DNA of 64,000 nucleotides from Chloroflexota bacterium (GTDB taxonomy: Bacteria > Chloroflexota > Anaerolineae > Anaerolineales > Villigracilaceae), in contig JACRBN010000012.1 of NCBI GenBank assembly GCA_016213105.1, forward strand, positions 1 to 64,000, read 5' to 3'. The position numbers were made by a program, and so were the translations under genes. Positions 53,382 through 61,525 of this stretch are shown here, one piece after another (positions within the stretch are counted from its first letter, which is position 1; each line of letters begins with the position of its first letter). Under the pieces are notes generated by a model. The model searched no databases, was not told where the DNA came from, and saw only the letters and a program-made list of their open reading frames with translations.

Positions 53382-55088
53382 TTACATGCCTTGCATGATC
53401 CAATTAGCGCTCACCCGGATATGACCTATCCGTGATTTGAATCCTGTAACCTTGCCAGATGGGTTGAATCGATTCCCATTTCCGTCTGTCGGCCACTGTC
53501 CACCATTATTGGAAACTCCGCCATTGCCGGTTGTCTTCTCCAAAATTCCCAACAAATGCAGGCGAATCGTCACGGTAAGTAGGTGGTCACGGTCAACTGA
53601 AACTTTTTCCACAAGAGTCTCAATAATCTGGCGTTTCATCTCAATGACTTTTCGTTGTTCATCGGGATCGTTAGGCATGTGATGTAATGCCTGAATTCCC
53701 TCCTGTAAATCCGCAAGATATTGCCGAACCTTTGCTTCCCAATCAACCAGCAGTTGAGCATCAACCGCCTCCTGGATGGCATTCAATTGCTTTTTTAGCT
53801 CTACCGCTCTTATGGACATATCCGTCAATTGCCGGTCCATCTCAATTTCTGAGATTACCCCCTTTCTCGCCTGGGTAATCACCCATTGCCGGTTCAAGAT
53901 CAGGCTATCCAATTCCTTCTCGATGAGTTCCTTGTCGTTCCCGTTTTCCAACGCGTCCGTTTTCAATTCATCAACAAGAAGCCTTGACTGTTCCAAGAGT
54001 AAATCAGGGTGATAAATGGCGTTGCAAACCTGCTGCCAGACATTCCAATCAGCCTCTGTGTTTTTTATGTTACGCGGACAATCAGGGGACACAAGTTCCT
54101 CATGCTTACATACACAGGTGTATATGCCCCGAATTTTGCCAGCTTCCCATTCACCATCCCATTGGTCTCGGGATGCCTTCGATATGCGAGTTCCCATCCT
54201 GTAACCGCAGGGACAGTAAAGCAAACCCCGGATCAGAAAATCGATTTTTGGAACTTGTTGTATGGGGAAAATGTAACTGTCCCTCAATTCCACGTATTTT
54301 CGATAGGTAACTATATCCAAAATGGGAGTAAGCTTCATCTGAAAGCTTTCCCCTTCTCGCCTCTGGGTTTTGACTCCCATGGCATAGTCACTGGCGCCAT
54401 GCAGGATTCCCTTAATACTGTGGAACGACCACGGGATACGGCGAGGAGCTGGCGTATCCTTTTGAGGGGCATTTCCTGCAATCAAGCGCCTTCGCATTTC
54501 GCGTATCGAAACGCCAGCGATATACCAAGCGAATATCTGCTGAACCCACTTCGCCTCTTCCGGAACCACTTCAATCCTTTCCCCCACTCGCCGATAACCA
54601 TAACGATCCTGTCCCGAATTCGCCTTTCCGGCCCTGAGGCGTGCCTTGACCCCCATTGTCATGCGTTCCTTGATATTTTCCAATTCCACTTGGGCAAGCC
54701 AGGCTTTAAGTGGAGCCGTTGTCGGATCAAAGGTTTCGAGCGCCAGCATGATGGTCAGGTTATGCTGTTGTATCGTTTCGAGAGTCAATAGCATTGCCCG
54801 CATGCCGCGATAAAGCCGATCCTCTCGCCAGGCAAGAATGACATCGAATTGATCGTCGGCAGCGTCCCGAAGCATTGCCAGCAGACCCGGACGGTCATAA
54901 CGCACTCCCGAGGGTTCCACCCACTTGTTTTTGATATGATACCGTTGAATGTCACGATAGACATTTACAACGATCAGACCCTGTTTTTCCGCAAACAAGC
55001 GGCAATCCGCTTCCTGCTCAGTGGGGCTGCATTTTTCGCCCTGTTGTTCGGATGATGTACGAACATAAATTACTGCTCTTTTACCCAT
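53382..55088 (-). CDS. Large serine recombinase 2
   Basis: 568 residues from the ATG at 55088 (GGAG 6 nt upstream). It is clearly paralogous to its neighbour over the whole length: GKRAVIYVRTSSEQQGEKCS with the nucleophile Ser, QFDVILAWREDRLYRGMRAM, ERMTMGVKARLRAGKANSGQDRYGYRR, and a zinc ribbon (YCPCGYRMG ... CVCKHEELVSPDCP). Its C-terminal tail is different (NGGVSNNGGQWPTDGNGN). The tandem arrangement recalls ccrAB-type pairs. It is transcribed with recombinase 1 and probably moves the element whose left end is near 51.75 kb. Confidence 0.9.
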   Translation of the reverse strand: MGKRAVIYVRTSSEQQGEKCSPTEQEADCRLFAEKQGLIVVNVYRDIQRYHIKNKWVEPSGVRYDRPGLLAMLRDAADDQFDVILAWREDRLYRGMRAMLLTLETIQQHNLTIMLALETFDPTTAPLKAWLAQVELENIKERMTMGVKARLRAGKANSGQDRYGYRRVGERIEVVPEEAKWVQQIFAWYIAGVSIREMRRRLIAGNAPQKDTPAPRRIPWSFHSIKGILHGASDYAMGVKTQRREGESFQMKLTPILDIVTYRKYVELRDSYIFPIQQVPKIDFLIRGLLYCPCGYRMGTRISKASRDQWDGEWEAGKIRGIYTCVCKHEELVSPDCPRNIKNTEADWNVWQQVCNAIYHPDLLLEQSRLLVDELKTDALENGNDKELIEKELDSLILNRQWVITQARKGVISEIEMDRQLTDMSIRAVELKKQLNAIQEAVDAQLLVDWEAKVRQYLADLQEGIQALHHMPNDPDEQRKVIEMKRQIIETLVEKVSVDRDHLLTVTIRLHLLGILEKTTGNGGVSNNGGQWPTDGNGNRFNPSGKVTGFKSRIGHIRVSANWIMQGM

Positions 55089-55141
55089 GGAAAACTCCAT
55101 ATTGTCGTGTTACTTGTTCCATTCAGGTTTTTCCTAAACGC

Positions 55142-55396
55142 CTACAGTTGTGACTTGATCGACGCATCCTTGAAAAGCTGGTCGCCTAATACCTGGGTTT
55201 GCTCCACCTGGGTCAAGCCCAATCTGACGGTGATATCAAATAGAAGCAAACCGACCGAGGCGGAAACATGGATCAGGCTGGCCCCATCCACAGCCTGTTC
55301 CCATTCCTCGCGCAGGACAGAGAGATTTTCCAGGATGGTTGGCCGGTCTGGAATGATTGCTGGGGTGGCTCCGCGAGTCAGAAATTGAGTATTCAT
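55142..55396 (-). CDS. Small hypothetical protein of the mobile element
   Basis: 84 residues from the ATG at 55396 (AAGGAGACAACCA upstream; a longer frame exists but lacks a site). It contains ATPAIIPDRPTILENLSVLREEW and VSASVGLLLFDITVRLGLTQVEQ, helical and mildly amphipathic, with no motif that I recognise. It lies 53 bp upstream of recombinase 2 on the same strand and may be a directionality or accessory factor (inference). Confidence 0.6.
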   Translation of the reverse strand: MNTQFLTRGATPAIIPDRPTILENLSVLREEWEQAVDGASLIHVSASVGLLLFDITVRLGLTQVEQTQVLGDQLFKDASIKSQL

Positions 55397-55645
55397 TGGT
55401 TGTCTCCTTGTTTGGGCGTTCCGCTTCCCCTGGATGAAAAGCAAAGCGCCCTAATGGGATCCACCAGGGCGCTTGCAGAGGCTATAATACGAATAGCCCG
55501 CCTACCGCTCTTTTCGGTGGGTTGGGTCGGGGCGCGCAGCGTGTGCCACCACGTTGCGCGCCCGTTATTCTGTATAAATACATTTTATCAGTAAAATGTA
55601 TTTTGAGCAAGCAGGCTGGAGGCCACGAGGCCAGGAGGAAGGAAA
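55397..55645. other. Intergenic region with two strong hairpins in the mobile element
   Basis: GGGCGCGCA (55530-55538) pairs with TGCGCGCCC (55555-55563), extended by an inner GCGTG/CACGT stem. Then AAATACATTTTA (55576-55587) and TAAAATGTATTT (55592-55603) form a perfect 12-bp inverted repeat around TCAG. The first looks like a terminator or RNA stem; the second could be an operator or terminator for the HTH gene. No gene is seen. Confidence 0.6.
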
Positions 55646-55858
55646 TTACTTGTTGATTACTTTTGGACCATGCCGCCGATCGTCAGACAGTTCGGCTGTC
55701 TTCAGATAGGATAGCAGGGATTTCTTGCTGATTGCCCACACCGGACCAAACTTGTGAGCCACCAGCTTTCCCGCCCGAACGATGATGCGCAAATACTCGG
55801 CATGATAGCCGCTCAATTCAGCCGCCTGCTGGATTGTCAACCACTCATCGTCTGCCAT
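55646..55858 (-). CDS. Excisionase-like helix-turn-helix protein
   Basis: 70 residues of the HTH_17/MerR-like excisionase family: DEWLTIQQAAELSGYHAEYLRIIVRAGKLVAHKFG, then VWAISKKSLLSYLKT. The TIQQAAELSG helix, Y-x-x-x-I and a GKL-x-A turn, then a wing, match DNA-binding domains of this type. It may control excision by the serine recombinases or transcription of the element. GGAG lies 8 nt before the ATG. Confidence 0.82.
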   Translation of the reverse strand: MADDEWLTIQQAAELSGYHAEYLRIIVRAGKLVAHKFGPVWAISKKSLLSYLKTAELSDDRRHGPKVINK

Positions 55859-55976
55859 TCTTTACGCTCCGGAGAGGGATTATACCTTTCATACAGGGAA
55901 AGCTCCACGCCCGCGTGATAAATTTATGTCGGGCATGGCAGCTCTTTTCTTGCAGATATTCACAAATGACTGGGGA

Positions 55977-56186
55977 TCAGGAGTTTTTTTCATGTGTGAA
56001 ATCATGGGCCTGACCGCAAGGCTGTATTTGCTGTGGAAGATCAGGAGTGGGTTGTTCCTGTTCCTGCGGGTCTGTAGGTTTGGATTCCGCCTGCCTGCGT
56101 TGCCGTATCTTCCTTCCATATTCTGCTATCGATTTGAACATCTGAGCCAGGGCGAGGCGGTCCGCCTCTGTCGACTTCTGTACCAT
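55977..56186 (-). CDS. Putative small protein
   Basis: 69 residues. The N-terminal half, VQKSTEADRLALAQMFKSI and AEYGRKIRQRRQ, looks like a real amphipathic helical region; the rest is rich in Pro and Gln (DPQEQEQPTPDLPQQ). GAGG lies 7 nt before the ATG at 56186. Two other frames are open in the same place, so the call is uncertain. I recognise no family. Confidence 0.4.
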   Translation of the reverse strand: MVQKSTEADRLALAQMFKSIAEYGRKIRQRRQAESKPTDPQEQEQPTPDLPQQIQPCGQAHDFTHEKNS

Positions 56187-56674
56187 ATCGGACCTCGAAT
56201 GCTTTCAAGAAATTATTCCGAGTTCAATCCGTTTGAAGGGCTCACACAACCCGCCACTGGGACTGTCCTTGGAAACTTACAGGTTGGTTTTAACCCGCGG
56301 GAGTCCGACAAACCTACGGTTAAGCATCCGGGTAAGGTATGAGTTCCCAGTCGCATAAAAACAGGGGGGAACTGGGGGCTTTGGCTGCCTGATGGGTGGA
56401 ATCATATGACGTTTGTAGAATTTGTCCCCGACTCCGAGGGAACAAGATCGCCCGTAGGGGAACAAAAGTCACCCATGGAACGCCAAAAAACGACAAGGGT
56501 ACGGGTAACTGCCCGTAATTAATCGGGCAGGATGGCGGAGACCGCAGGAAGGCAGCGGGAATCTGTCATACTTTTGGCGGATAAAAGGGAAGGAGAAAGG
56601 TATCAATTATCAGTTGTGCTTATGGCTGCAACCTTTTAAAATGCGCTTCCCATATCCTTTCTCCCGAGGTAGAC
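56187..56674. other. 488-bp intergenic region in the mobile element
   Basis: No convincing gene. Around 56500-56529 there are mutually exclusive short stems: TACGGG/CCCGTA (56500-56517) and TGCCCG/CGGGCA (56510-56529). A promoter for the plus-strand genes that follow should lie here, but I cannot place it. The composition is less GC-rich than the flanking operon. Confidence 0.4.
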
Positions 56675-57277
56675 ATGAGCCAGATCAAAAGAATGTGGGC
56701 TCATTACCTGGCCCTGGCCATTGTCATCGTCATTCTCATCCTTCCCATCTTCCGGATCTACACGGGGATCAAATTCCGTTTTGGGATCGAGACCGCCAAC
56801 CTGTCGCTCACGGGTCTGGTCATGCTGGTTCTGGTGCTGGCAGTTCGCGGGGCGGTGCATACCTATTACATCCATCGGGTGGTGCGGGAACAGGTCGATG
56901 CCTCTCAGAAAAAACATGTTCACAAACCCCTGCTGCTCAAGATCCTGGATATGGATCTCTGTTGTCCCATGGAGCGGGTTCCCGATCCTGAACCAGCGGG
57001 GGGAGCGGCGGATCCGGATGAAATCAGCGTCCCTCTCAATCACCCCCACGGCAGGCGGCGCAGAAAGCGCTCACGTTTCCCCTATGAAAAAATCCAGAAG
57101 GCAGTCCTGACCTGGGAAAAACGGGACATTTTCTTCCCGGCCAACACCCTGGAGGAATTTCTCGAAGAGGAATTCGGCTGCGGCCCGGATGGGGTCAGCT
57201 TGATGCCGACCTCCTCGTTTTATGACTATCGCCGCCAGGTGCTGGAGGAGAGGGAGAGGCAAAAGCAGCATCAATGA
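56675..57277 (+). CDS. Hypothetical membrane protein of the mobile element
   Basis: 200 residues. Two hydrophobic helices near the N-terminus (ALAIVIVILILPIFRIY and LTGLVMLVLVLAVRGAV) are followed by a charged cytoplasmic part with HGRRRRKRSRFPYEKIQKAV and a C-terminal FYDYRRQVLEERERQKQ helix. I do not recognise a family. GAGG precedes the ATG. A terminator (57393-57425) separates it from the next genes, so it forms its own unit. Confidence 0.65.
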   Translation: MSQIKRMWAHYLALAIVIVILILPIFRIYTGIKFRFGIETANLSLTGLVMLVLVLAVRGAVHTYYIHRVVREQVDASQKKHVHKPLLLKILDMDLCCPMERVPDPEPAGGAADPDEISVPLNHPHGRRRRKRSRFPYEKIQKAVLTWEKRDIFFPANTLEEFLEEEFGCGPDGVSLMPTSSFYDYRRQVLEERERQKQHQ

Positions 57278-57392
57278 CAAACTCTTCCTCCCAAATTCAA
57301 TTGTCGGAGCCAAAGCCCAGGAACCAAGGAAATGAATTTCGTAGAATCCCCGTAGACTAAACCGTAGAGATGCCGTACTTCCAGATGCTACT

Positions 57393-57425
57393 AATGAGCC
57401 GCCGACAAAGCGGCTCATTTCATTT
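57393..57425 (+). terminator. Terminator
   Basis: AATGAGCCGC pairs with GCGGCTCATT around CGACAAA, followed by TCATTTC. Confidence 0.7.
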
Positions 57426-57445
57426 CAGTATCTGAAAGGTGTTCC

Positions 57446-57649
57446 ATGGCAAAGTTAATAGTCTATCTGGGCGATCAGGAGCGAAATGCATTGCAGCGCC
57501 TCGCCCAACGCGAATTGCGCGCGCCGCGCGCCCAGGCTGCGCTCATCCTTCGTGAGGAATTAATCCGCCAGGGTATGCTGGCCGAAAAAGGCAGGGGGAC
57601 AGAAACGGCGGCGGGCTGCATGCAGGCTTCGGGAGAGCAGGCATGCTGA
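57446..57649 (+). CDS. Small ribbon-helix-helix-like protein
   Basis: 67 residues. AKLIVYLGDQERNALQRLAQRELRAPRAQAALILREEL has the strand-helix-helix layout of CopG/Arc-type proteins, with an L-V-Y-L strand, then E-x-x-A-L-x-x-L-A and a second helix A-A-L-I-L-R-E-E-L. That suggests a DNA-binding transcription or partition regulator; the sequence alone does not prove it. AAAGGTG precedes the ATG. Its stop overlaps the next ORF start, beginning a chain of coupled genes leading to parA. Confidence 0.6.
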   Translation: MAKLIVYLGDQERNALQRLAQRELRAPRAQAALILREELIRQGMLAEKGRGTETAAGCMQASGEQAC

Positions 57650-57843
57650 GTTCCCCTTCCACGCAACCCCCATCCTTTACAGCCGAACAAAAACGCATAC
57701 TCGGGCAGGTGTACAGCCTGATCCTGAGTTGGCGCAGGGAAACCAGTGGTTCAAATGTCGACGGCCTCTCGAAGGCGGCGGGCAGGACCCAGGAAGAGAC
57801 AGCCCTTCAAGTTGGGGAAACCCGGAAAGGATGCCAGCCATGA
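57643..57843 (+). CDS. Small hypothetical protein
   Basis: 66 residues; contains PSFTAEQKRILGQVYSLILSW, a plausible helix, and a polar tail. The ATG lies 4 nt before the upstream stop, and its own stop overlaps the ATG of the next small gene (ATGA), which supports translation. No family recognised. Confidence 0.5.
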   Translation: MLSSPSTQPPSFTAEQKRILGQVYSLILSWRRETSGSNVDGLSKAAGRTQEETALQVGETRKGCQP

Positions 57844-57965
57844 TCGAAGCCCTGGGCGCGGTCCTGTCCGCGATTCTACTGGTGCTGCTGTCGATGGTGG
57901 GGGGCGGGATCCTCTACGTCATCGTAAAAGACTTCGTCAAGCGCAATATCCGCAAGACGGATTGA
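57840..57965 (+). CDS. Small single-pass membrane protein
   Basis: 41 residues: a short N-terminus, one hydrophobic helix (LGAVLSAILLVLLSMVGGG, then ILYVIV) and a basic tail DFVKRNIRKTD, so the C-terminus should face the cytoplasm. The ATG overlaps the preceding stop (ATGA) and parA begins 9 bp later. Function unknown. Confidence 0.6.
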   Translation: MIEALGAVLSAILLVLLSMVGGGILYVIVKDFVKRNIRKTD

Positions 57966-57974
57966 GGGGGCGAC

Positions 57975-58745
57975 ATGTCCACACGGATCATTTGCATTGC
58001 CAACCAGAAAGGCGGGGTGGGCAAGACCACTTCGGCTGTCTCGCTCGCGCACGGACTGGCGCGGAGCGGAAAACAAGTGCTGCTGATCGACCTCGATCCC
58101 CAGGGCCAGTCGGCGACCGCCCTCGGGCACGGGCCGGAAGCGGGCGTCTTCTATTTGCTCACGATGGGGGAGAGCCCCCAGGAGACCGCCTTCCTGCAAT
58201 CCTGGATGCGCTTTTCCGGAAGGGAAGGATTGCAATATTTCCCCGGCGATCAGCAGACGATGGCCGCTCAAACCGTGCTGAATGCCCAGGACCGGCCGCT
58301 CTCGTCGATCCGGGAATCGGTCAGCCGTTTCTTCAAGCAGGATCTGGATTACATCCTCTTCGATACCGCCCCGAGCGTGGGTGGCATCCAGGAACGCGCC
58401 GTCTGGGCGGCAGACCTGGTCATCGTGCCCACCGCAACCGAGTTCCTGTCTGCGGACGGACTTGGCAAGGTTCTGCGCATGATGAGCATCCTGCAGGAGC
58501 GCAAGCGCTGGCGCGGCAGCCTGTTGGGCATCCTGCCGACCTTCTACGATGAGCAGACGCGTGAGAGCAAGGCCACGCTCGACGATCTGCGCAAGCGCTT
58601 CGACGCCAGCCTGCTGGCCCCCATTCACCGCGCCACGATATTGAGGGAATGCGCGGCGGAGGGCCGGACGATCTTCGAAGTGGATCCCCTGTGCCGGGCG
58701 GCAAAGGAATATGCAGCCCTGACCCAGCTCGTTTTGAAATTCTAG
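57975..58745 (+). CDS. parA: ParA-family partition ATPase
   Basis: 256 residues. The deviant Walker A is in CIANQKGGVGKTTSAVSLAHGL (near 9-22), followed by VLLIDLDPQGQSATALG and, near 120, YILFDTAPSVGGI (Walker B region). There is no N-terminal HTH, so it is the short type Ib/Soj-like form. ParA forms gradients on the nucleoid that place plasmids or integrated elements during division. The next gene, 9 bp downstream, probably encodes its partner. The spacing and AGGAGG of that gene show an operon. Confidence 0.92.
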   Translation: MSTRIICIANQKGGVGKTTSAVSLAHGLARSGKQVLLIDLDPQGQSATALGHGPEAGVFYLLTMGESPQETAFLQSWMRFSGREGLQYFPGDQQTMAAQTVLNAQDRPLSSIRESVSRFFKQDLDYILFDTAPSVGGIQERAVWAADLVIVPTATEFLSADGLGKVLRMMSILQERKRWRGSLLGILPTFYDEQTRESKATLDDLRKRFDASLLAPIHRATILRECAAEGRTIFEVDPLCRAAKEYAALTQLVLKF

Positions 58746-58754
58746 GAGGCGGGC

Positions 58755-59357
58755 ATGGCAACCAGACGAAATCCTTTCGAAACCAACCGGGCGGCTGGAC
58801 AGCAGCCCGACATCTACGACTCCCTGCGGGTGGCCGCGCCGCGCAGCCGCAGCCGCCAATGGGAAGGGAAGCATCAATCCCACAAGGCCGTGTATCGCGG
58901 GGTGGATCCGACACTGGCCCTGCGGGTAAAGACAATTGCCGGCGATCTGCTGGTGCCCACGGGGGAGGTGGCGCGCTTTCTGCTGGAGTATGCGCTGCAA
59001 GCCTACGCATGCGGCGACCTGAACTTGAACCCGCGTCCCAATCCCCAGCGCCTGCGCATGACCCTGTTCGCAACCGCAGACACAATGCGTACCTATGAAA
59101 TGCCAGTCCGGCCCAAACGGGCCAAACAGGCTGCAGCCCTGTGGCGCGTGATCGTGACCTGGCGCTGTTTTCCGCCCGAACTCAAAAACGAACTCTCGGC
59201 CCTGGCCTGTGAGGATGGATTGAACGTGCCCGTGGGGGAATTGATCACGGCACTGCTGCGCTTCGGATTGCGGGCGTATGAGATGGGTCTCTTGAAATTG
59301 GAGCCGGCGCCGAAAACCGCCTCCTTTACTTTTACTTTGGTGCAGGAGGGGCAGTGA
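58755..59357 (+). CDS. Duplicated-domain protein, probable ParA partner
   Basis: 200 residues. Two copies of one domain are visible: residues about 50-105 (DPTLALRVKTIAGDLLVPTG, EVARFLLEYALQAYACGDL, NLNPRPNPQRLRMTLF) and about 140-196 (PPELKNELSALACEDGLNVPVG, ELITALLRFGLRAYEMGLL, KLEPAPKTASFTFTL). Each copy has a strand-helix-helix outline with a conserved VP-GE turn, like a ribbon-helix-helix unit. It is not a classical ParB (no ParB/Srx or HTH region is seen). The place directly after parA suggests it binds the centromere (inference). AGGAGG precedes the ATG. Confidence 0.7.
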   Translation: MATRRNPFETNRAAGQQPDIYDSLRVAAPRSRSRQWEGKHQSHKAVYRGVDPTLALRVKTIAGDLLVPTGEVARFLLEYALQAYACGDLNLNPRPNPQRLRMTLFATADTMRTYEMPVRPKRAKQAAALWRVIVTWRCFPPELKNELSALACEDGLNVPVGELITALLRFGLRAYEMGLLKLEPAPKTASFTFTLVQEGQ

Positions 59358-59584
59358 TGGAGTTTGCCCGAAACCGAACATCCCGAATTTGGGAGGAAAC
59401 CAACGCAGGCGGCATGGACAACGTGCCGCCTGCGCATTGTCCACCTGCCGCCTGCGTATCCGCCTGCGGTGCCGCCCACGTCGAACGCACAGGCGGGGCT
59501 GGGACGAACACAATAGCGGTCGTGGGGCCTGCGGGGCTTGTGCATGGAGCGGGCAGGGCCTGGCCCCTGGCGGCGGTTCCATGA
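59357..59584 (+). CDS. Questionable small ORF between parA partner and replication protein
   Basis: 75 residues, rich in Ala, Gly and Pro with four Cys. The ATG overlaps the upstream stop by one base and the stop overlaps the next start (ATGA), a pattern of coupling. The composition and a palindrome within it (CGCAGGCGGCA/TGCCGCCTGCG at 59404-59434) raise the possibility that this is only a spacer or regulatory DNA. Confidence 0.3.
   Translation: MEFARNRTSRIWEETNAGGMDNVPPAHCPPAACVSACGAAHVERTGGAGTNTIAVVGPAGLVHGAGRAWPLAAVP
59404..59434. repeat. Inverted repeat upstream of the replication protein gene
   Basis: CGCAGGCGGCA and TGCCGCCTGCG, 11-bp perfect arms; further copies of CCGCCTGCG follow at about 59448 and 59459. 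It could be an operator or partition site. Confidence 0.6.
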
Positions 59585-61524
59585 GCATGGCCGTGAAAAC
59601 ATCGCATGAACAGGCGCAGGCCGCCTGGCAATCCGTGCTCACCCAGCTTCAGTCGGACATGCCGCGCGCCTCCTTCGACACCTGGGTGCGCGACACACAG
59701 GCCGTCTCCCTGGCAGAGGGCACCCTGACCGTCTCGGCTCGCAACGCGTACGCGCGCGACTGGCTGGAGGCGCGCCTGGTGGATTGTGTGCAGCCACTGC
59801 TGGCCGTCATATTGAAGCAAAAGATTTCCGTCCGGTTCGTGGCGCGGGAGGCCATAGAGGACGAGTTGGATTCCCTCGGTGAGGAAGCGGAGGCGGAAGT
59901 CGCCATCGAACCGGTGCAATGGCTCGACTATGACAGGATCGTCGAGCCGCATAAACAGGTGGTGGTGAAGGGCTATCTGCGGCGGCTGGGGATGGAGATT
60001 GGGCCGAAGGCGGTCTGGCTGTACATCGGTTTCCACCAGGCGGCCTGGAGGGTGCATGCGCAGGGACGGGAAGGCGGCCTGGCTCTGCACAGCCGCGAGG
60101 TGCGGCGCTTCAGCGGCTTGAGCTTTGGCGCCTTCTGGAGATTATTGCGACATGCGGGCGTGCAGGCCGACCTGAGGGGACTGGTGCAGCGCGTCGACCC
60201 GCCGCAGGAACGCAGATATCACCGCGGGCGGGATGGCCGTCCCCACCGGGTTCCGATCCGCTACCAGGTGTGCATGACGCCCCGCCTGACGCGCGCCGAT
60301 GCGGCTGCCGTCCATGCGCGTTTGAAGAGCCGTTTGAAGCATGGCTTATCCATTTCGGATGCCTTGCAGGAATTGCTGGCCGTCCCGGATGTGGCGGAGT
60401 TGCTTGGGCCGGTCGAGGGGGAGCAAGCCAGGATTCAATTCAACACGATCATGGACATGGCGCGCCGGGAGGCGAACGAAGCCTATACCCCCGAAGTAGA
60501 CCGCCTGGCGCAGGCATTGCAGCGCCGGATCATCAACTCGCTGGGCGACATCCACATCCCGCATTACTTCATCACCGGGACCATCCGCCAATTCGACCTG
60601 ACCCCTGCGCAGGCCTGGCTGGTGACGGTCGCGCGCGACATGGCTTATTTGAACTCCCGCACCGGTGAGCGGCGCGAGATGGTGACCTTTAAGCGGGGCT
60701 ATCGCGAGATGGCCGAACTGGTGGGTTCCCCGCGTTACAAGACCGTGCAGGCCTGGCTGAACCCGGGCTGGGCCTTGCAGCAGCGCGGCGGCGACCTGAC
60801 CCGCTTCCTGGTTGAGGTGGAACCGATCGGACCCCACAGCTATTCCGACCTGCGTGTGGAGGACCTGCCGCGCTCCTTCCGCGTGGAACTGGACGAACCG
60901 CTGGACGCAAATGGGAGTCATAAGCTGGACGCAAATGGGACTCATATGGCAGACGCAAATGGAAGTCATAGGTGGACGCAAATGGAAGGAATAGTGGACG
61001 CAAATGGGAGTCATATGCTGGACGCAAATGGCACTGATTTAAACACTTATCAACACCCCTCCAGCACTTCCCAAAAGAACACGCCCACCACCCAGCACGG
61101 CGAAAAAGCGGCGGGGGCGGCGCCTGCTTTTTGGGAACTCGAAGTTTTGTTGCAGCAAAACGATGTGCATCCCAAGGTGCAGCGCGAACTGCTCGAAGCC
61201 CAGGCCTCCGTGCATGCCCTGGTCTCGTGGGTGCTGTATGTAGCCAGCCCCGCCAGCGGGAATCTTTCCGATCCGCTGGGCTATGCCCTCAGCCGCCTGC
61301 GCGAACATCCGCTGCGCGAGGCGCGCGGAATCTTCCGCCAACTGGCCGACCTGCCGCCAGCCGAACTGTTGATGTTGATCGACAGCACCCCCGCGCGGGC
61401 CTACGAAATTCCCACACGAATGGAACATCCGCTTGCCGCGGCCTGGAAAAAGGCGATGGGTTCCAACAACCCGCGCCTGCCGGCCGTGCGCGCCATCCTC
61501 TTCACCGAAGGAGCTTGTGAATAA
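59581..61524 (+). CDS. Putative replication initiator: DnaA domain I fused to a mobile-element protein
   Basis: 647 residues from the ATG at 59581. Residues 8-85 (AQAAWQSVLTQLQSDMPRAS, FDTWVRDTQAVSL, ARNAYARDWLEARL) are nearly the same as domain I of the chromosomal DnaA at 33270-34607. No AAA+ motif follows. The middle part (about 110-430) has blocks such as RLGMEIGPKAVWLYIGFHQ and a likely winged-helix region with FKRGYREMAELVGSPRYKTVQAWL, unknown to me. Residues about 440-485 are encoded by six 21-bp repeats. The C-terminal 150 residues are helical. DnaA domain I recruits DnaB helicase; the fusion suggests initiation of element replication (inference). Confidence 0.7.
   Translation: MSMAVKTSHEQAQAAWQSVLTQLQSDMPRASFDTWVRDTQAVSLAEGTLTVSARNAYARDWLEARLVDCVQPLLAVILKQKISVRFVAREAIEDELDSLGEEAEAEVAIEPVQWLDYDRIVEPHKQVVVKGYLRRLGMEIGPKAVWLYIGFHQAAWRVHAQGREGGLALHSREVRRFSGLSFGAFWRLLRHAGVQADLRGLVQRVDPPQERRYHRGRDGRPHRVPIRYQVCMTPRLTRADAAAVHARLKSRLKHGLSISDALQELLAVPDVAELLGPVEGEQARIQFNTIMDMARREANEAYTPEVDRLAQALQRRIINSLGDIHIPHYFITGTIRQFDLTPAQAWLVTVARDMAYLNSRTGERREMVTFKRGYREMAELVGSPRYKTVQAWLNPGWALQQRGGDLTRFLVEVEPIGPHSYSDLRVEDLPRSFRVELDEPLDANGSHKLDANGTHMADANGSHRWTQMEGIVDANGSHMLDANGTDLNTYQHPSSTSQKNTPTTQHGEKAAGAAPAFWELEVLLQQNDVHPKVQRELLEAQASVHALVSWVLYVASPASGNLSDPLGYALSRLREHPLREARGIFRQLADLPPAELLMLIDSTPARAYEIPTRMEHPLAAAWKKAMGSNNPRLPAVRAILFTEGACE
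60902..61039 (+). repeat. Six iteron-like 21-bp direct repeats inside the initiator gene
   Basis: Consensus TGGACGCAAATGGGAGTCAT, then A. Copies start at 60902, 60926, 60950, 60973, 60995 and 61019, so the spacing is 24, 24, 23, 22 and 24 bp. Copy 4 is out of the frame of the others: it is read WTQMEG while the others read DANG, yet its DNA core GGACGCAAATGG is intact. Confidence 0.88.
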
Positions 61525-61525
61525 C

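Noticed and set aside
55889-56342. Overlapping small frames on both strands (55926-56342 plus, 55889-56119 minus)
   Set aside because: They have no ribosome binding site; the 55977-56186 minus-strand frame has one and is more protein-like, so only that one is listed, with low confidence.
60902-61039. CRISPR array
   Set aside because: The repeats are 21 bp with only 1-3 bp between them, lie inside an open frame and have no cas genes near.
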